From the NCBI GenBank assembly GCA_044464765.1, contig JBIQKZ010000011.1, forward strand, positions 1-64,000: 64,000 bases of DNA, in the 5' to 3' direction. Source of the stretch: JBIQKZ01 sp044464765. Its GTDB lineage: Bacteria; Pseudomonadota; Gammaproteobacteria; Burkholderiales; Burkholderiaceae_B. Made by a program: the position numbers and the translations under genes. Of this stretch, positions 17,055 to 26,338 are shown piece after piece (position 1 is the first letter of the stretch; every line of letters begins with the position of its first letter). The notes under the pieces are model-generated. The model saw only the letters and a program-made list of their open reading frames with translations, was not told the origin of the DNA and did not search any database.

Positions 17055-18091
17055 GGGGTAGTGGGTGACTCTATGAACATGGCGTCGCCATAGCTGAAAA
17101 AGCGATACCTGGACTCGACAGCATGCGCGTACGCCCGCTGAATCGGCTCCATGCCCGCAAGCGCTGAAACCAGCATGAGCAGGGTGGATCGGGGAAGGTG
17201 AAAGTTGGTGATCAGGGCGTCCACCAGGGAAAACCGATACCCAGGCGTAATGAACAAGCGGGTGTCGCCTTCCAGGGGGTCGCCGGCGCCGTCCTGCTTG
17301 GCCACCGATTCAAGCGCCCTGACGCTTGTGGTGCCCACGGCAATCACGCGCCCGCCGTGTTCGCGCGCGGCACGGATCCTGGCCAGGGCGGCCTGGGAAA
17401 CCACATAGTGCTCCGCATGCATTTCGTGCTCATCCAGGTTTTCCACCCGTACCGGCTGGAACGTTCCCGCGCCTACGTGCAGGGTGACAAAAGCTTGCTG
17501 GATGCCGCGCTGCGCCAGTTCGGCGAGCATGTCTTCGTCAAAATGCAGGCCCGCTGTCGGCGCAGCAACCGCGCCCGGTTGCCTGGCGTAGACGGTTTGG
17601 TAACGCTCGTCGTCCAGTGGGTCGGCGGCGTGGGTAATGTAGGGGGGCAATGGGGTGGCGCCGTGCTTGTCGAGCAGGTCCAGGACCCGGTCGGGGAACT
17701 CCAGCTCGAACAGCTCACCTTGGCGGCCAAGGACAGTGGCGCGGAATGCGTCTGCAATAACCAGGGCGGAGCCGGGTTTGGGAGATTTGCTTGCCTTGAC
17801 ATGGGCCAGCGCTGTCGTGCTGGATGTAATGCGTTCGATCAGGATTTCCACCTTGCCGCCGGTATCCTTGTGGCCGCGCAGCCTTGCCTTGATGACGCGG
17901 GTGTTGTTGAAGACCAGGATGTCATGTTCGCGCAGCAGCGAAGGCAGATCGGAGAAGTGTCGGTCGTGCAGCGCCGACCCGGCGTCCAGATGCAACAGTC
18001 GGCTGGCGCGGCGGCTGGCGGCAGGGGTTTGGGCGATGAGTTCCGGTGGAAGCTGGTAGTCGAACTGGGAAATTTGAAGCGAGGGATTCAC
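17051..18091 (-). CDS. queA: S-adenosylmethionine:tRNA ribosyltransferase-isomerase
   Basis: QueA adds the epoxycyclopentane ring to preQ1 in tRNA. The product (346 aa from GTG 18091, VNPSLQISQFDYQLPPELIA) has the conserved DYQLPPELIAQTP opening, the FNNTRVIKARLRG motif and the TAGLHF motif. Another GTG at 18118 would add nine residues (RRLLIILR) not typical of the family. Neither start has a clear ribosome site. It is first in the queA-tgt-yajC-secD-secF run and divergent from dacB. Confidence 0.94.
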   Translation of the reverse strand: MNPSLQISQFDYQLPPELIAQTPAASRRASRLLHLDAGSALHDRHFSDLPSLLREHDILVFNNTRVIKARLRGHKDTGGKVEILIERITSSTTALAHVKASKSPKPGSALVIADAFRATVLGRQGELFELEFPDRVLDLLDKHGATPLPPYITHAADPLDDERYQTVYARQPGAVAAPTAGLHFDEDMLAELAQRGIQQAFVTLHVGAGTFQPVRVENLDEHEMHAEHYVVSQAALARIRAAREHGGRVIAVGTTSVRALESVAKQDGAGDPLEGDTRLFITPGYRFSLVDALITNFHLPRSTLLMLVSALAGMEPIQRAYAHAVESRYRFFSYGDAMFIESPTTP

Positions 18092-18222
18092 GCGTAGAAT
18101 AATCAATAAGCGGCGCACCCGCAGGCGCTGGTAAGAAGAATGTGACGTATTTTAAGCTGTTGCGGTTTTTTTTTGTCGTTCGGTATCCTGATGCTTTATT
18201 TACTTGGGTGCGGTGGCTGATC

Positions 18223-19719
18223 ATGGCGTGTTTCTTGCAGCGAATATCCGATGCTTTTTTCAGGCGGCTTTGCTGCGCCTTTTTCTGGTTCCTGGCGTCA
18301 GCCCTGGGTGCGGGTGCCCCCGCCCTGGCGCAACCAGCGGTGTCGTCGGGTTCCATCGTTTCTGTGCAGGACTTGCCGCCTGAACTCGGCAAGGCATGGC
18401 GCGCCACGCGCCTGCCGCCGTCTGCGGTGTCGCTAATCGTTCAGGAAATTGGCGGGCCCCGGCTCATCGAGATCAATGGGCAGCACGCCCGTAATCCTGC
18501 GTCGGTCATGAAAATGGTCACAACTTGGGCGGGCCTGGCGGGCCTGGGGCCCGAATACCGTTGGCGCACCGAATTGCTCGCTGACGCCAGGGCGGGCGTT
18601 GACGAGCAGGGTACTCTCAGGGGGCCGTTATACATTCGGGCGGGCGGCGATCCTTTCCTTACGACAGGCGAGTTATGGCGTTTATTGCGCGAATTGCGCC
18701 TGCGCGGCGTCAAGAACCTGACCCAAGTCGTCGTGGATCGTTCCATTTTCGGTGAAGTGGCGATCAACCCGGGCGATTTCGACAACGCGCCCGATCGCCC
18801 CTATAACGCCAGTCCCGATGCCATGATGGTCGAGTTGGGAGCGGTGCGCCTTTCATTCCAGCCCGACCAGGCGGGGCGCAAGTGGATACCCGTTCTTGAT
18901 CCCCCGGTGCGCGGGGTGCGTATCGAGGGCGAGATCCAATGGAGCGATGCCCGCTGCCCGGGTTCGCCTGCGGTATCCATCCAGCCCGTGCCCAACGGAG
19001 AGGGGGTCGGTCTTAGAGTCAGCGGGACCGCAGCCGGGTCGTGCGGCGAATTTTCCGTGTACCGGCTGGCGCAGTCCCAATCCCAATTCTTCACCGCCTT
19101 ATTCCAGTCCTTATGGAAGGAGTTGGGCGGCACCTTGGGCAAGGGCGTGGTTTCGGGGCGTGTGCCGGCCGGCGCCCAGTTACTTGCCAGCACTGAATCC
19201 GAAACCCTGGCGGACACGATCAGGCAGATCAACAAACAAAGCAATAATGTCATGGCGCGCACCTTGCTGCTCACGCTCGGCGCCGAGAAAAACGGCCGGG
19301 GGGCAACGACGGCCAGCGGCGCCAGCGTGATCCAGGGCATTCTGGCCGAGCAGGGTGTGAACACCCGGGGCTGGGTTCTGGACAATGGCGCGGGCTTATC
19401 GCGCGATGGCCGGCTGACCGCCGACGGGCTGGTGCGCATGCTCGATGTGGCCTGGCATTCGCCCCTGATGCCCGAGTTCGTTTCATCACTGGCCATTTCG
19501 GGCGTGGACGGCACGCTGCGGCGTCGCCTGCGCACCGACGAGGTGCGCGGCATGGCGCATCTGAAGACCGGAACGCTACGCGATGCCCGCGCCGTGGCCG
19601 GCTATGTGTTGGGAGCCAGCGGCAAGCGTTACATTATTGTCAGCTTGGCCAACGACGATCGGGCAACCGCAATACGCCCCTTCGATGATGCGCTGATACG
19701 CTGGCTGGCCGACCGCTGA
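18223..19719 (+). CDS. dacB: D-alanyl-D-alanine carboxypeptidase/endopeptidase (PBP4 family)
   Basis: This penicillin-binding protein of the S13/PBP4 class trims peptidoglycan crosslinks in the periplasm. From ATG 18223 it has 498 aa: a signal peptide (hydrophobic core 16-33, cleavage near ALAQ), SxxK active site S94-K97 in NPASVMKM, SxN in QSNNVMART and KTG in HLKTGTLRDA. A GTG at 18142 would add 27 residues that spoil the signal peptide, so the ATG is preferred. Confidence 0.92.
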   Translation: MACFLQRISDAFFRRLCCAFFWFLASALGAGAPALAQPAVSSGSIVSVQDLPPELGKAWRATRLPPSAVSLIVQEIGGPRLIEINGQHARNPASVMKMVTTWAGLAGLGPEYRWRTELLADARAGVDEQGTLRGPLYIRAGGDPFLTTGELWRLLRELRLRGVKNLTQVVVDRSIFGEVAINPGDFDNAPDRPYNASPDAMMVELGAVRLSFQPDQAGRKWIPVLDPPVRGVRIEGEIQWSDARCPGSPAVSIQPVPNGEGVGLRVSGTAAGSCGEFSVYRLAQSQSQFFTALFQSLWKELGGTLGKGVVSGRVPAGAQLLASTESETLADTIRQINKQSNNVMARTLLLTLGAEKNGRGATTASGASVIQGILAEQGVNTRGWVLDNGAGLSRDGRLTADGLVRMLDVAWHSPLMPEFVSSLAISGVDGTLRRRLRTDEVRGMAHLKTGTLRDARAVAGYVLGASGKRYIIVSLANDDRATAIRPFDDALIRWLADR

Positions 19720-19794
19720 TCCACGTTGTCCCAGCCGCTGGATTCAGTCTTGCATTTCCGCCTACACTTCATACGTTTTACTACGAGACACAAC

Positions 19795-20433
19795 ATGCCT
19801 GTTCACGAGATCCGCCATCCTCTTATACGCCACAAGCTAAGCCTGATGCGGCGCGCCGATCTAAGCACCAAGAACTTTCGCGAGATGTCGCAAGAGGTTG
19901 CGGCGTTGCTTACGTACGAGGCCACCCAGGATCTCCCGCTGGAGGATTGCACCATCGAAGGCTGGTGTGGGCCGATCCCAGGCGAGAAGCTGGCGGGTAA
20001 GAAAGTCACGGTGGTGCCGATTCTACGTGCAGGAATCGGCATGCTCGAAGGGGTTCTTACGTTGATCCCGGGCGCCAAGGTAAGCGCGGTGGGCATTGCC
20101 CGCAACGAAGAAACCTTGCAGGCCCATACCTACCTTGAACGTTTGGTGGGCGAACTGGACCAGCGTCTGGCGTTGATCATCGATCCCATGCTGGCGACCG
20201 GCGGTTCCATGGTGGCGACCATCGACCTGCTGAAGAAGGCAGGCTGCCGGAATGTGCGCGCGCTGGTGCTGGTGGCGGCCCCCGAAGGGATTCGAGCGGT
20301 TCAGGACAAGCATCCCGACGTCCATCTGTATACGGCGTCTATCGACAGCCATCTGAATGAGGACGGCTATATCATCCCCGGCTTGGGCGACGCCGGCGAT
20401 CGCATCTTCGGAACCCGCCAGAAGGAGCATTAA
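19795..20433 (+). CDS. upp: Uracil phosphoribosyltransferase
   Basis: Upp salvages uracil by making UMP from uracil and PRPP. The 212-aa protein starts MPVHEIRHPLIRHKL, contains the PRPP-binding IIDPMLATGGSM and ends GLGDAGDRIFGT, all family hallmarks. The 23 codons upstream in frame are not conserved, so ATG 19795 is chosen. It lies 75 bases after dacB on the same strand. Confidence 0.95.
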   Translation: MPVHEIRHPLIRHKLSLMRRADLSTKNFREMSQEVAALLTYEATQDLPLEDCTIEGWCGPIPGEKLAGKKVTVVPILRAGIGMLEGVLTLIPGAKVSAVGIARNEETLQAHTYLERLVGELDQRLALIIDPMLATGGSMVATIDLLKKAGCRNVRALVLVAAPEGIRAVQDKHPDVHLYTASIDSHLNEDGYIIPGLGDAGDRIFGTRQKEH

Positions 20434-20512
20434 CGCTTTAATGAAAGCAATAAGCCTCAATGGAAGCACCGAGCTTCAACGGGGGCGCTAAAGCTTCAGC
20501 ATTAAGCGCGTT

Positions 20513-20556
20513 AGTGTTCTGTTTGGTTAAGTGCACAATTAGCCAAACAGGACACT
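20513..20556. repeat. Long imperfect inverted repeat (18-bp arms)
   Basis: AGTGTTCTGTTTGGTTAA (20513-20530) and TTAGCCAAACAGGACACT (20539-20556) pair at 16 of 18 positions; both mismatches would be G-U pairs in RNA of the plus strand. The 8-base loop GTGCACAA includes the palindrome GTGCAC. No T-tract follows, so it is not a standard terminator. It stands alone between upp and the next gene. Confidence 0.7.
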
Positions 20557-20635
20557 GATGCTTGAAAGGTTTTGCAACGCGATGGCCGGCACAAACAAGG
20601 TAGGATAAGGCATTAGCCAGAACGAAGGTGAACAA

Positions 20636-21355
20636 ATGCGTATGCGCTATCTTGTTTTTGCTGCGGTCATAACGGCCTTTCCCGCACTGTCCGCCGTGGC
20701 GGGCGTCTGTGATGCGCCATTCATGCACGATAACGGCCGTACGACGCTAACCGGCTCGGGCGCCTTGCAATTGGGCGCCGACCTTAGCTTTTCAGAGGTC
20801 AAGAAAAGCGGCCCGGATCAATGCCAGGCCCGGGTGCAAGGCGTCGCCACTTACGGGCTGATGGGCTTGCCGCCTAAACAGAGCGAGCTCGATTACTTCA
20901 TGACCGTGCGCAACGGCACGACGGGGTTCGAACGGATCGACGCATCCGGTAAGCGTGAACCGGTCGAGGGCAAATTCGATCTTCGGATGCTGGGTCTGTT
21001 CGCATACGGTGAACCTATTCGTGCCGAAGGGCAAACCTTCCCGGCGCAGAAGTTTCAGATCACTATCGACCGCAAGGCGGGCGACGCAGCGCCCCTGGTC
21101 ATCAGCACGGGGCGGAAAACCGTGGGGCCTCGGGCCACCATCGACACCGCTTCGGGCTCGCAGTCGTGCTGGCCTGTGCGTTATTCGCGGGTGATCGATC
21201 CGACCAAAGCTTCGTTCAATGGCATCGTCTTGCGTGTGCCGGGTATCACGTCCAGCGTGACGGATTGGTTTTGCCCCGACGTAAACATGGTTATGCGGCA
21301 GGAAAGCAAGCAGGGCGGGGTGACCTCAACCGTGGAAGTCACCGAGTTGAAGTAG
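20636..21355 (+). CDS. Secreted protein of unknown function
   Basis: This 239-aa protein has a Sec signal peptide (residues 1-22, ending AVAG). The mature part, mostly polar with beta-strand character, contains about four cysteines (in GVCDAPF, DQCQARV, SQSCWPV and DWFCPDV) that could form two disulfides in the periplasm. Ribosome site AAGGTGA supports ATG 20636. I do not recognise the family. It is somewhat reminiscent of DUF3108-type periplasmic proteins, but not firmly. It stands alone, downstream of the long inverted repeat. Confidence 0.75.
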   Translation: MRMRYLVFAAVITAFPALSAVAGVCDAPFMHDNGRTTLTGSGALQLGADLSFSEVKKSGPDQCQARVQGVATYGLMGLPPKQSELDYFMTVRNGTTGFERIDASGKREPVEGKFDLRMLGLFAYGEPIRAEGQTFPAQKFQITIDRKAGDAAPLVISTGRKTVGPRATIDTASGSQSCWPVRYSRVIDPTKASFNGIVLRVPGITSSVTDWFCPDVNMVMRQESKQGGVTSTVEVTELK

Positions 21356-21487
21356 ATTGGTTTAACTTGATTTATATTAAGCAAATTAGCAATAAGTTAC
21401 AGGTGCTCCCGTTTTTTTCGGCGTAATCCGCTAGTATTGGAGTTGTTACAGTCGTTTATTCATTTACAACGCACAAGGAGTTTAACC

Positions 21488-21811
21488 ATGGCAGCGAATG
21501 ACAAGAATGATCTTCAGTCGAAAGAAGAGCAATTCATCGATAGTGTTAAAGATAGCCTTGACGATGCCGAGAAACTTCTGCGCGAAGCGGCTAGTGCGGG
21601 TGGCGACAAAGCCGCTGAACTGCGCGAGCGTGCCATGGAGTCATTGCGCCGTACCCGCCTGTCTTTGTATGAAACCCAAGACGCCCTGCTCAAGAAGGGG
21701 CGTGAAGCTGCGCGGGTCACCGACGATTACGTGCACGATAATCCCTGGCAAGCCATTGGCATTGCGGGCCTGACGGGTTTGCTGGTGGGCATGCTGATCA
21801 GCCGGCGCTAA
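21488..21811 (+). CDS. YqjD/ElaB family (DUF883) membrane-anchored protein
   Basis: This 107-aa protein has a long charged amphipathic helix (residues 5-80) and the DUF883 ending DDYVHDNPWQAIGIAGLTG followed by a short membrane helix and ISRR. Family members sit in the inner membrane and bind ribosomes in stationary phase. The ATG at 21488 has an AAGGAG ribosome site. It is first in a yqjD-yqjE-yqjK-like operon. Confidence 0.9.
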   Translation: MAANDKNDLQSKEEQFIDSVKDSLDDAEKLLREAASAGGDKAAELRERAMESLRRTRLSLYETQDALLKKGREAARVTDDYVHDNPWQAIGIAGLTGLLVGMLISRR

Positions 21812-21817
21812 CTGGCG

Positions 21818-22228
21818 ATGGCGTTGGGTAATTCTGTTGGCGATCTGGCCAGCACTCTGGTTTCGATGGCGCGTACGCGCCTCGAGCTTTTCGCGCTGGA
21901 ATTGTCAGAGCAGAAGTCGCGGCTGTTGACCCTGGTGGCTATGCTGTTCGGCGGCCTGGTATTCCTTATCCTGGCGCTGCTGGTGTTCTCCATCATGGTG
22001 GCCTTGTACTTCTGGCCGACCGAACATCGCTATTTGGCGCTTGGTGTCCTGGTGGTCATCTATGCCGTGGCCGGATGCGGGTTGTTATTGGGCGTGCGCA
22101 ATTGGCTGAAGTCCGACGATCTGCCGTTCTCGAATACCCTGGATGAACTGCAGCGCGACCTTGCCTTGGTCGATCGTTTGCGCGACCGGGCAACCGACGA
22201 CAGCAAGGCCCAGGAGAGATCCCGATGA
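21818..22228 (+). CDS. YqjE-like membrane protein (phage holin superfamily III)
   Basis: This 136-aa protein has two membrane helices (about residues 40-62 and 70-95) after an amphipathic start (SMARTRLELFALELSEQKSRL) typical of YqjE. Although it belongs to a holin-like family, the surroundings are chromosomal yqjD and yqjK homologues rather than phage genes. The start lies 6 bases after the yqjD-like stop. Confidence 0.85.
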   Translation: MALGNSVGDLASTLVSMARTRLELFALELSEQKSRLLTLVAMLFGGLVFLILALLVFSIMVALYFWPTEHRYLALGVLVVIYAVAGCGLLLGVRNWLKSDDLPFSNTLDELQRDLALVDRLRDRATDDSKAQERSR

Positions 22229-22566
22229 AAGGGGTGCACAACAGCCGCGACCGGCAGCTTCGTATTGAATTGCTCAGGGCCCGGGCGGCTATCGAACGCC
22301 AGACGCTGGGTCGCAGCGCCTGTGATCTGGCTAACTCGCTAACGCCTTCGGCAATGGTCAAAGGTTTTCTGTCGCGGTCGGGCCTGCGGCGCGGGCCGTC
22401 CGACCTGTTGGTGCAGGGCCTGGGGCTACTGCGACAATACCCATTCCTGCTATCCAGCCTGTCCACCGTGGCTTCTGGCTTGGGTCGCCGCCGCCGATGG
22501 TGGCGTTTGGCGGCAGGCGTTTTGCTTAGCTTGCAAGTGGCCCGAACCTTCAGCGAAAGAAAATAA
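22225..22566 (+). CDS. YqjK-like small protein
   Basis: This basic 113-aa protein overlaps the yqjE-like stop by four bases (ATGA). It has an arginine-rich N-terminus, a hydrophobic middle (LLRQYPFLLSSLSTVASG) and a C-terminal hydrophobic helix (WWRLAAGVLLSLQVAR). Sequence is poorly conserved; the assignment is mainly by position in the yqjDEK trio. Confidence 0.7.
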   Translation: MKGVHNSRDRQLRIELLRARAAIERQTLGRSACDLANSLTPSAMVKGFLSRSGLRRGPSDLLVQGLGLLRQYPFLLSSLSTVASGLGRRRRWWRLAAGVLLSLQVARTFSERK

Positions 22567-22593
22567 GCGCCTCAGGCATGCCTGATCCCCAAG

Positions 22594-22611
22594 GTTGGAT
22601 GAGCATCCAAC
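22594..22611. terminator. Hairpin between convergent yqjK-like gene and ubiD
   Basis: GTTGGAT and ATCCAAC pair perfectly around the loop GAGC. A second palindrome, CAGGCATGCCTG, lies at 22573-22584. Neither is followed by a T-tract, so termination is only suggested by their place between convergent genes. Confidence 0.4.
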
Positions 22612-22623
22612 TGAAGCCGTGCT

Positions 22624-24168
22624 TTACAACCCCAGTTCGTTCCACATGGCGTCCACGCGCGCCTTGACATCGGGGTCCATGGTGATGGGGCGGCCCCATT
22701 CCCGACTGGTTTCCCCCGGCCATTTATTGGTGGCATCCAAGCCCATCTTTCCCCCCAGGCCTGAAACCGGCGATGCGAAGTCGAGATAGTCGATGGGCGT
22801 GTTCTCGACCAGGAGCGTGTCGCGCACCGGATCCATGCGCGTCGTCATGACCCAAACCACTTCCTTCCAGTCGCGCGGATTGATGTCTTCGTCGACCACG
22901 ATAATGAACTTGGTGTACATGAATTGCCGCAGTATGCTCCACAGCCCGAACATGACTCGCTTGGGATGGCCTGCGTATTGCTTGCGCATGGAGACAACGG
23001 CCAGGCGATAGCTACAGCCTTCCGGAGGTAGATGGAAATCGACGATTTCCGGTAATTGGCGCTTGAGCAATGGCACGAAGACCTCGTTCAAGGCCACCCC
23101 AAGCACGGCGGGTTCGTCGGGCGGCTTACCGGTGTAGGTGCTGTGATACAGCGGGTTGCGGCGCATGGTGATGCGATCCACGGTAAACACGGGAAACCAG
23201 TCTTGCTCGTTGTAATAACCGGTGTGATCGCCATACGGCCCTTCCAGGGCCATTTCCCATGCGGTGTTGGCCGGCCCGGGGACGCCGGGTGGAATATCCG
23301 GCGCTATGGCCCTGGGGTCCGAGGCGGGCAGGATATGGCCTTCGAGCACAATTTCGGCAAATGCGGGCACTGAAAGATCGCTGCCAATCGCCTTGCTTAC
23401 TTCGGTGCGTGACCCGCGCAGCAGGCCAGCGAACTGGTATTCGGACAGGCTGTCGGGAATGGGGGTGACGGCGCCCAGTATGGTCGCTGGATCGGTTCCC
23501 AGGGCTACGGCAATGGGGAAGGGCTTGCCCGGATGCGCCAGGCTGTGATCGCGGAAGTCCAGCGCGCCGCCGCGGTGCGACAACCAGCGCATGATCAGTT
23601 TGTTTCGGCCGATCTGCTGCTGTCGGTAGATGCCCAGGTTTTGTCGTCGCGCGTTGGGCCCTTGTGTAATGACCAGGCCCCATGTCAGCAGGGGGGCGAT
23701 ATCGCCCGGCCAGCAGGTTTGTAAAGGAATGGCGTCGAGGTCGACGTCGTTGCCTTCAAGCACGATGTCTTGGCAGGCGGGGCTGCGGATGGTTTTGGGG
23801 CTCATGTCCCATAAGGCTGCCTTAAGCATGGACACCTTGGCAAAGGCGTCGCGCAGGCCGCGCGGCGCTTCGGGTTCGCGCAGCGAAGCCAGTAGCTCGC
23901 CAATATCGCGCAGAGCGGATACGTCGGATGCGCCCATGCCCTGGGCCACGCGATCCGGCGTGCCGAACAGATTGGTCAGGACCGGTATGGGCGAGGGGCT
24001 GCCACGATGCATGGCCTGCTCGAACAGCAAGGCGGGGCCTTGCGCACGCAACACCCGGTCGCTGATTTCAGTCATTTCCAGCGTGGTCGACACTGGGTGG
24101 GCGATGCGCTTCAGTTCGCCAGCGCGCTCGAGTTGCGCTATAAAGTCGCGAAGGTCACGGTATTTCAA
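22624..24168 (-). CDS. ubiD: 3-octaprenyl-4-hydroxybenzoate carboxy-lyase (UbiD)
   Basis: UbiD is the prenylated-FMN decarboxylase of ubiquinone synthesis. The product (514 aa from TTG 24168) begins KYRDLRDFIAQLERAGELKRI, the family start. It has the metal/prFMN-binding NLGIYRQQQIGRNKLIMRW and the active-site ENTPIDYLDFASPV stretch. An ATG at 24216 adds 16 non-conserved residues and would leave only 29 bases to the divergent neighbour, so the TTG is preferred; certainty is moderate. Confidence 0.9.
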   Translation of the reverse strand: MKYRDLRDFIAQLERAGELKRIAHPVSTTLEMTEISDRVLRAQGPALLFEQAMHRGSPSPIPVLTNLFGTPDRVAQGMGASDVSALRDIGELLASLREPEAPRGLRDAFAKVSMLKAALWDMSPKTIRSPACQDIVLEGNDVDLDAIPLQTCWPGDIAPLLTWGLVITQGPNARRQNLGIYRQQQIGRNKLIMRWLSHRGGALDFRDHSLAHPGKPFPIAVALGTDPATILGAVTPIPDSLSEYQFAGLLRGSRTEVSKAIGSDLSVPAFAEIVLEGHILPASDPRAIAPDIPPGVPGPANTAWEMALEGPYGDHTGYYNEQDWFPVFTVDRITMRRNPLYHSTYTGKPPDEPAVLGVALNEVFVPLLKRQLPEIVDFHLPPEGCSYRLAVVSMRKQYAGHPKRVMFGLWSILRQFMYTKFIIVVDEDINPRDWKEVVWVMTTRMDPVRDTLLVENTPIDYLDFASPVSGLGGKMGLDATNKWPGETSREWGRPITMDPDVKARVDAMWNELGL

Positions 24169-24245
24169 GAAGAGTCTCTCGCAGGCTACAAGTTTTCGAT
24201 GGGCTAAGATTAACATCGACTATCGCATTTTATTGGGCGGGATGG

Positions 24246-25067
24246 ATGGCCGGTACGTATTCGAACACACTGGTTTTTCGGGCGGCGCGTCGGGCCAGGC
24301 ACCACGTTGCCGAGCTTTTGCATGTGGCGGCGGTGTACCTGGGCATTGCCGTGCTGGTCACGATTGTGCTGGGCTTTACCGTACCGTCGTTGCGGGACCA
24401 GTCGCACCAAATGTATGCTGCGCTTCAGGTCAGCCTTCGACCGGCGGCTATGGATGAGCTGGCCTATGGGCAGAGTGCGGCATCCATGCGTCGCGATTCC
24501 ATGTTGAACGCTCCGCCCCTGCAAGCCGCCGCCCAGCCGCTGGACGAACCTTCCGCCACCTTTGTCGAGGCCCTGCAGGCCGCCGATTCATTTGGCATTC
24601 CGGGAGTCAGCAAGGCCCAGGCGCAGGCGCTGCGAAGCTATATTGCCCGCAAGTACAAAATTGCGCATAGTGTTGCCGGTGTGCTAATACAAACGGTGTT
24701 CGAAGTGGCGCGTGAAAAGAAGCTGGACCCTCAACTGGTGCTGGCCGTGATCGCCATCGAATCCCGCTACAACCCGTTTGCCGAAAGCCACGTGGGGGCA
24801 CAGGGCCTGATGCAGGTCATGACGAAAGTGCATCGCGATAAATTCGAGGATTTTTCCACGGGCACTGCGGCGGCCATCAACCCCATCGCGAATATTCGCG
24901 TGGGCTCCCAGATACTGCACGACTGCATCAAGCGCCGTAAATCGGTGACGGGCGGGCTGGCCTGCTATGTCGGAGCGACCGGGCCAGGCGATGGAGGGTA
25001 CGGGTCCAAGGTATTGGCCGAACGGCGGCGCATTGCGCTGGCTTCGGGCATCCCGATTGGAAACTAG
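24246..25067 (+). CDS. Lytic transglycosylase (SLT domain), membrane-anchored
   Basis: This 273-aa protein has an N-terminal membrane anchor (residues 24-46) and a C-terminal SLT domain (about 140-270). The catalytic glutamate is E172 in VIAIESRYNPFAES, followed by VGAQGLMQVMT. It should cleave peptidoglycan in the periplasm, producing anhydromuropeptides. It is divergent from ubiD and convergent with the aminotransferase. Confidence 0.88.
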   Translation: MAGTYSNTLVFRAARRARHHVAELLHVAAVYLGIAVLVTIVLGFTVPSLRDQSHQMYAALQVSLRPAAMDELAYGQSAASMRRDSMLNAPPLQAAAQPLDEPSATFVEALQAADSFGIPGVSKAQAQALRSYIARKYKIAHSVAGVLIQTVFEVAREKKLDPQLVLAVIAIESRYNPFAESHVGAQGLMQVMTKVHRDKFEDFSTGTAAAINPIANIRVGSQILHDCIKRRKSVTGGLACYVGATGPGDGGYGSKVLAERRRIALASGIPIGN

Positions 25068-25088
25068 CGCCCTGCTTGGCTGATGCGC

Positions 25089-26252
25089 CTATTGCCGGTT
25101 CAGGAATTGTTCTATTCTGTGCACGGCTTCCTGCAGTCGATCCAGGCCGGTGGCGTACGAGAAGCGCATGGACCGGGCGGCATGCGCCGGCCCGAAATCG
25201 CGGCCGGGCACCGCCGCCACGCCGGCTTCGTGCAACAGTCGGTGCGAGAAATCATCGCTGTTCTTGCTGTGCCGGCTGATATCTGCGTAGATATAGAATG
25301 CGCCGTCGGGTGGTACGGGCACCGACAAGCCAATGCGCTCGAACTCTGGCAAAAGATAGTCGCGCCGCTGCTTGAAGGAGAGCCGGCGGGTTTCGTAGAC
25401 GCGCATCACGTCGGGTTCGAAGCACGTTAGGGCGGCATGCTGGGCCAGGGCGGGCGCGCAAATCGCCATGCTGGCAGCCAGCTTTTCGAGCGCCGGCATC
25501 ATGCTCGCCGGTGCGATCATCCAGCCCAGCCGCCAGCCAGTCATGTGAAAATACTTGGAGAAGCTGTTGATGATGATGACGTTGTCGTCGAGGGTCAGTG
25601 CGCTTTGCGGTGTGTCGCCGTAATACAGGCCAAGGTAGATTTCATCCATGATGACGAAGCCGTCACGCTGGCGCACTTCGGCAATCAGGGCCTTGAGGTC
25701 GTCGCGGGCGATGCTGGTGCCTGTTGGGTTGCTGGGCGAAGCGATCAGCACACCGCGAGTGGCCGGGCCCCAGTGGCGTCGTACATCGTCGGCCGACAAC
25801 TGGAAGCGTTGCTCGGGGCTGGACGGAATCAGACGGGGAATGCCTCCCGCTCCCATGATGAAATTCTGGTTGGCTGGATAGGAGGGATCGGGCAACAACA
25901 CTTCGTCGCCGGGGTTGATCAGCGCCATGGCGGCCAGCAGCAAGGCGCCCGAGGCGCCCGACGTGACCAGAATGCGCGAGGGGTCAACCGTGGCGCCGAA
26001 AGCCTGCTGGTAGTAGAGCGCCAGCGACTCGCGCAGGGGCGCCAGGCCGGCGGGAGACGTATAGCCGCTTAGCCCCGCCGCTGCCGCCCGGTTCAAGGTT
26101 TCGACCACTTGCGCGGGCGCGGTGAAGTCGGGTTCGCCAATTCCCAGGCTGATGATGTCTTTGCCTTGCGCCTTAAGCTCGTTGGCTTGTTTGAATACTT
26201 CCACGGCGTAAAATGGCATCACTTGTTCAGTGCGCTTGGCAAGGTGTGGCAT
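25089..26252 (-). CDS. PLP-dependent aminotransferase, class I/II
   Basis: This 387-aa fold-type I aminotransferase has the PLP-lysine K233 in NSFSKYFHMTGWRLGW, the phosphate-region TSGASGALLLA, and the ASPSNPTGT and DEIYLGLYYG motifs. It resembles aspartate/alanine-type aminotransferases of the AspC/AlaA group; the exact substrate cannot be told. It is divergent from the FAD-oxidase-like gene with 86 bases between. Confidence 0.9.
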   Translation of the reverse strand: MPHLAKRTEQVMPFYAVEVFKQANELKAQGKDIISLGIGEPDFTAPAQVVETLNRAAAAGLSGYTSPAGLAPLRESLALYYQQAFGATVDPSRILVTSGASGALLLAAMALINPGDEVLLPDPSYPANQNFIMGAGGIPRLIPSSPEQRFQLSADDVRRHWGPATRGVLIASPSNPTGTSIARDDLKALIAEVRQRDGFVIMDEIYLGLYYGDTPQSALTLDDNVIIINSFSKYFHMTGWRLGWMIAPASMMPALEKLAASMAICAPALAQHAALTCFEPDVMRVYETRRLSFKQRRDYLLPEFERIGLSVPVPPDGAFYIYADISRHSKNSDDFSHRLLHEAGVAAVPGRDFGPAHAARSMRFSYATGLDRLQEAVHRIEQFLNRQ

Positions 26253-26338
26253 ACGGCTGACTCATTGAAAATGCCAATTGTAGAGCCTGGCTGTAATTCG
26301 ACAAGCCACCTCTGCCCGAGCTACAGGAATCTCATACC

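Noticed and set aside
21818..22228. Phage origin suggested by the holin-like family
   Set aside because: Neighbours are YqjD- and YqjK-like chromosomal membrane proteins and no phage genes are present.
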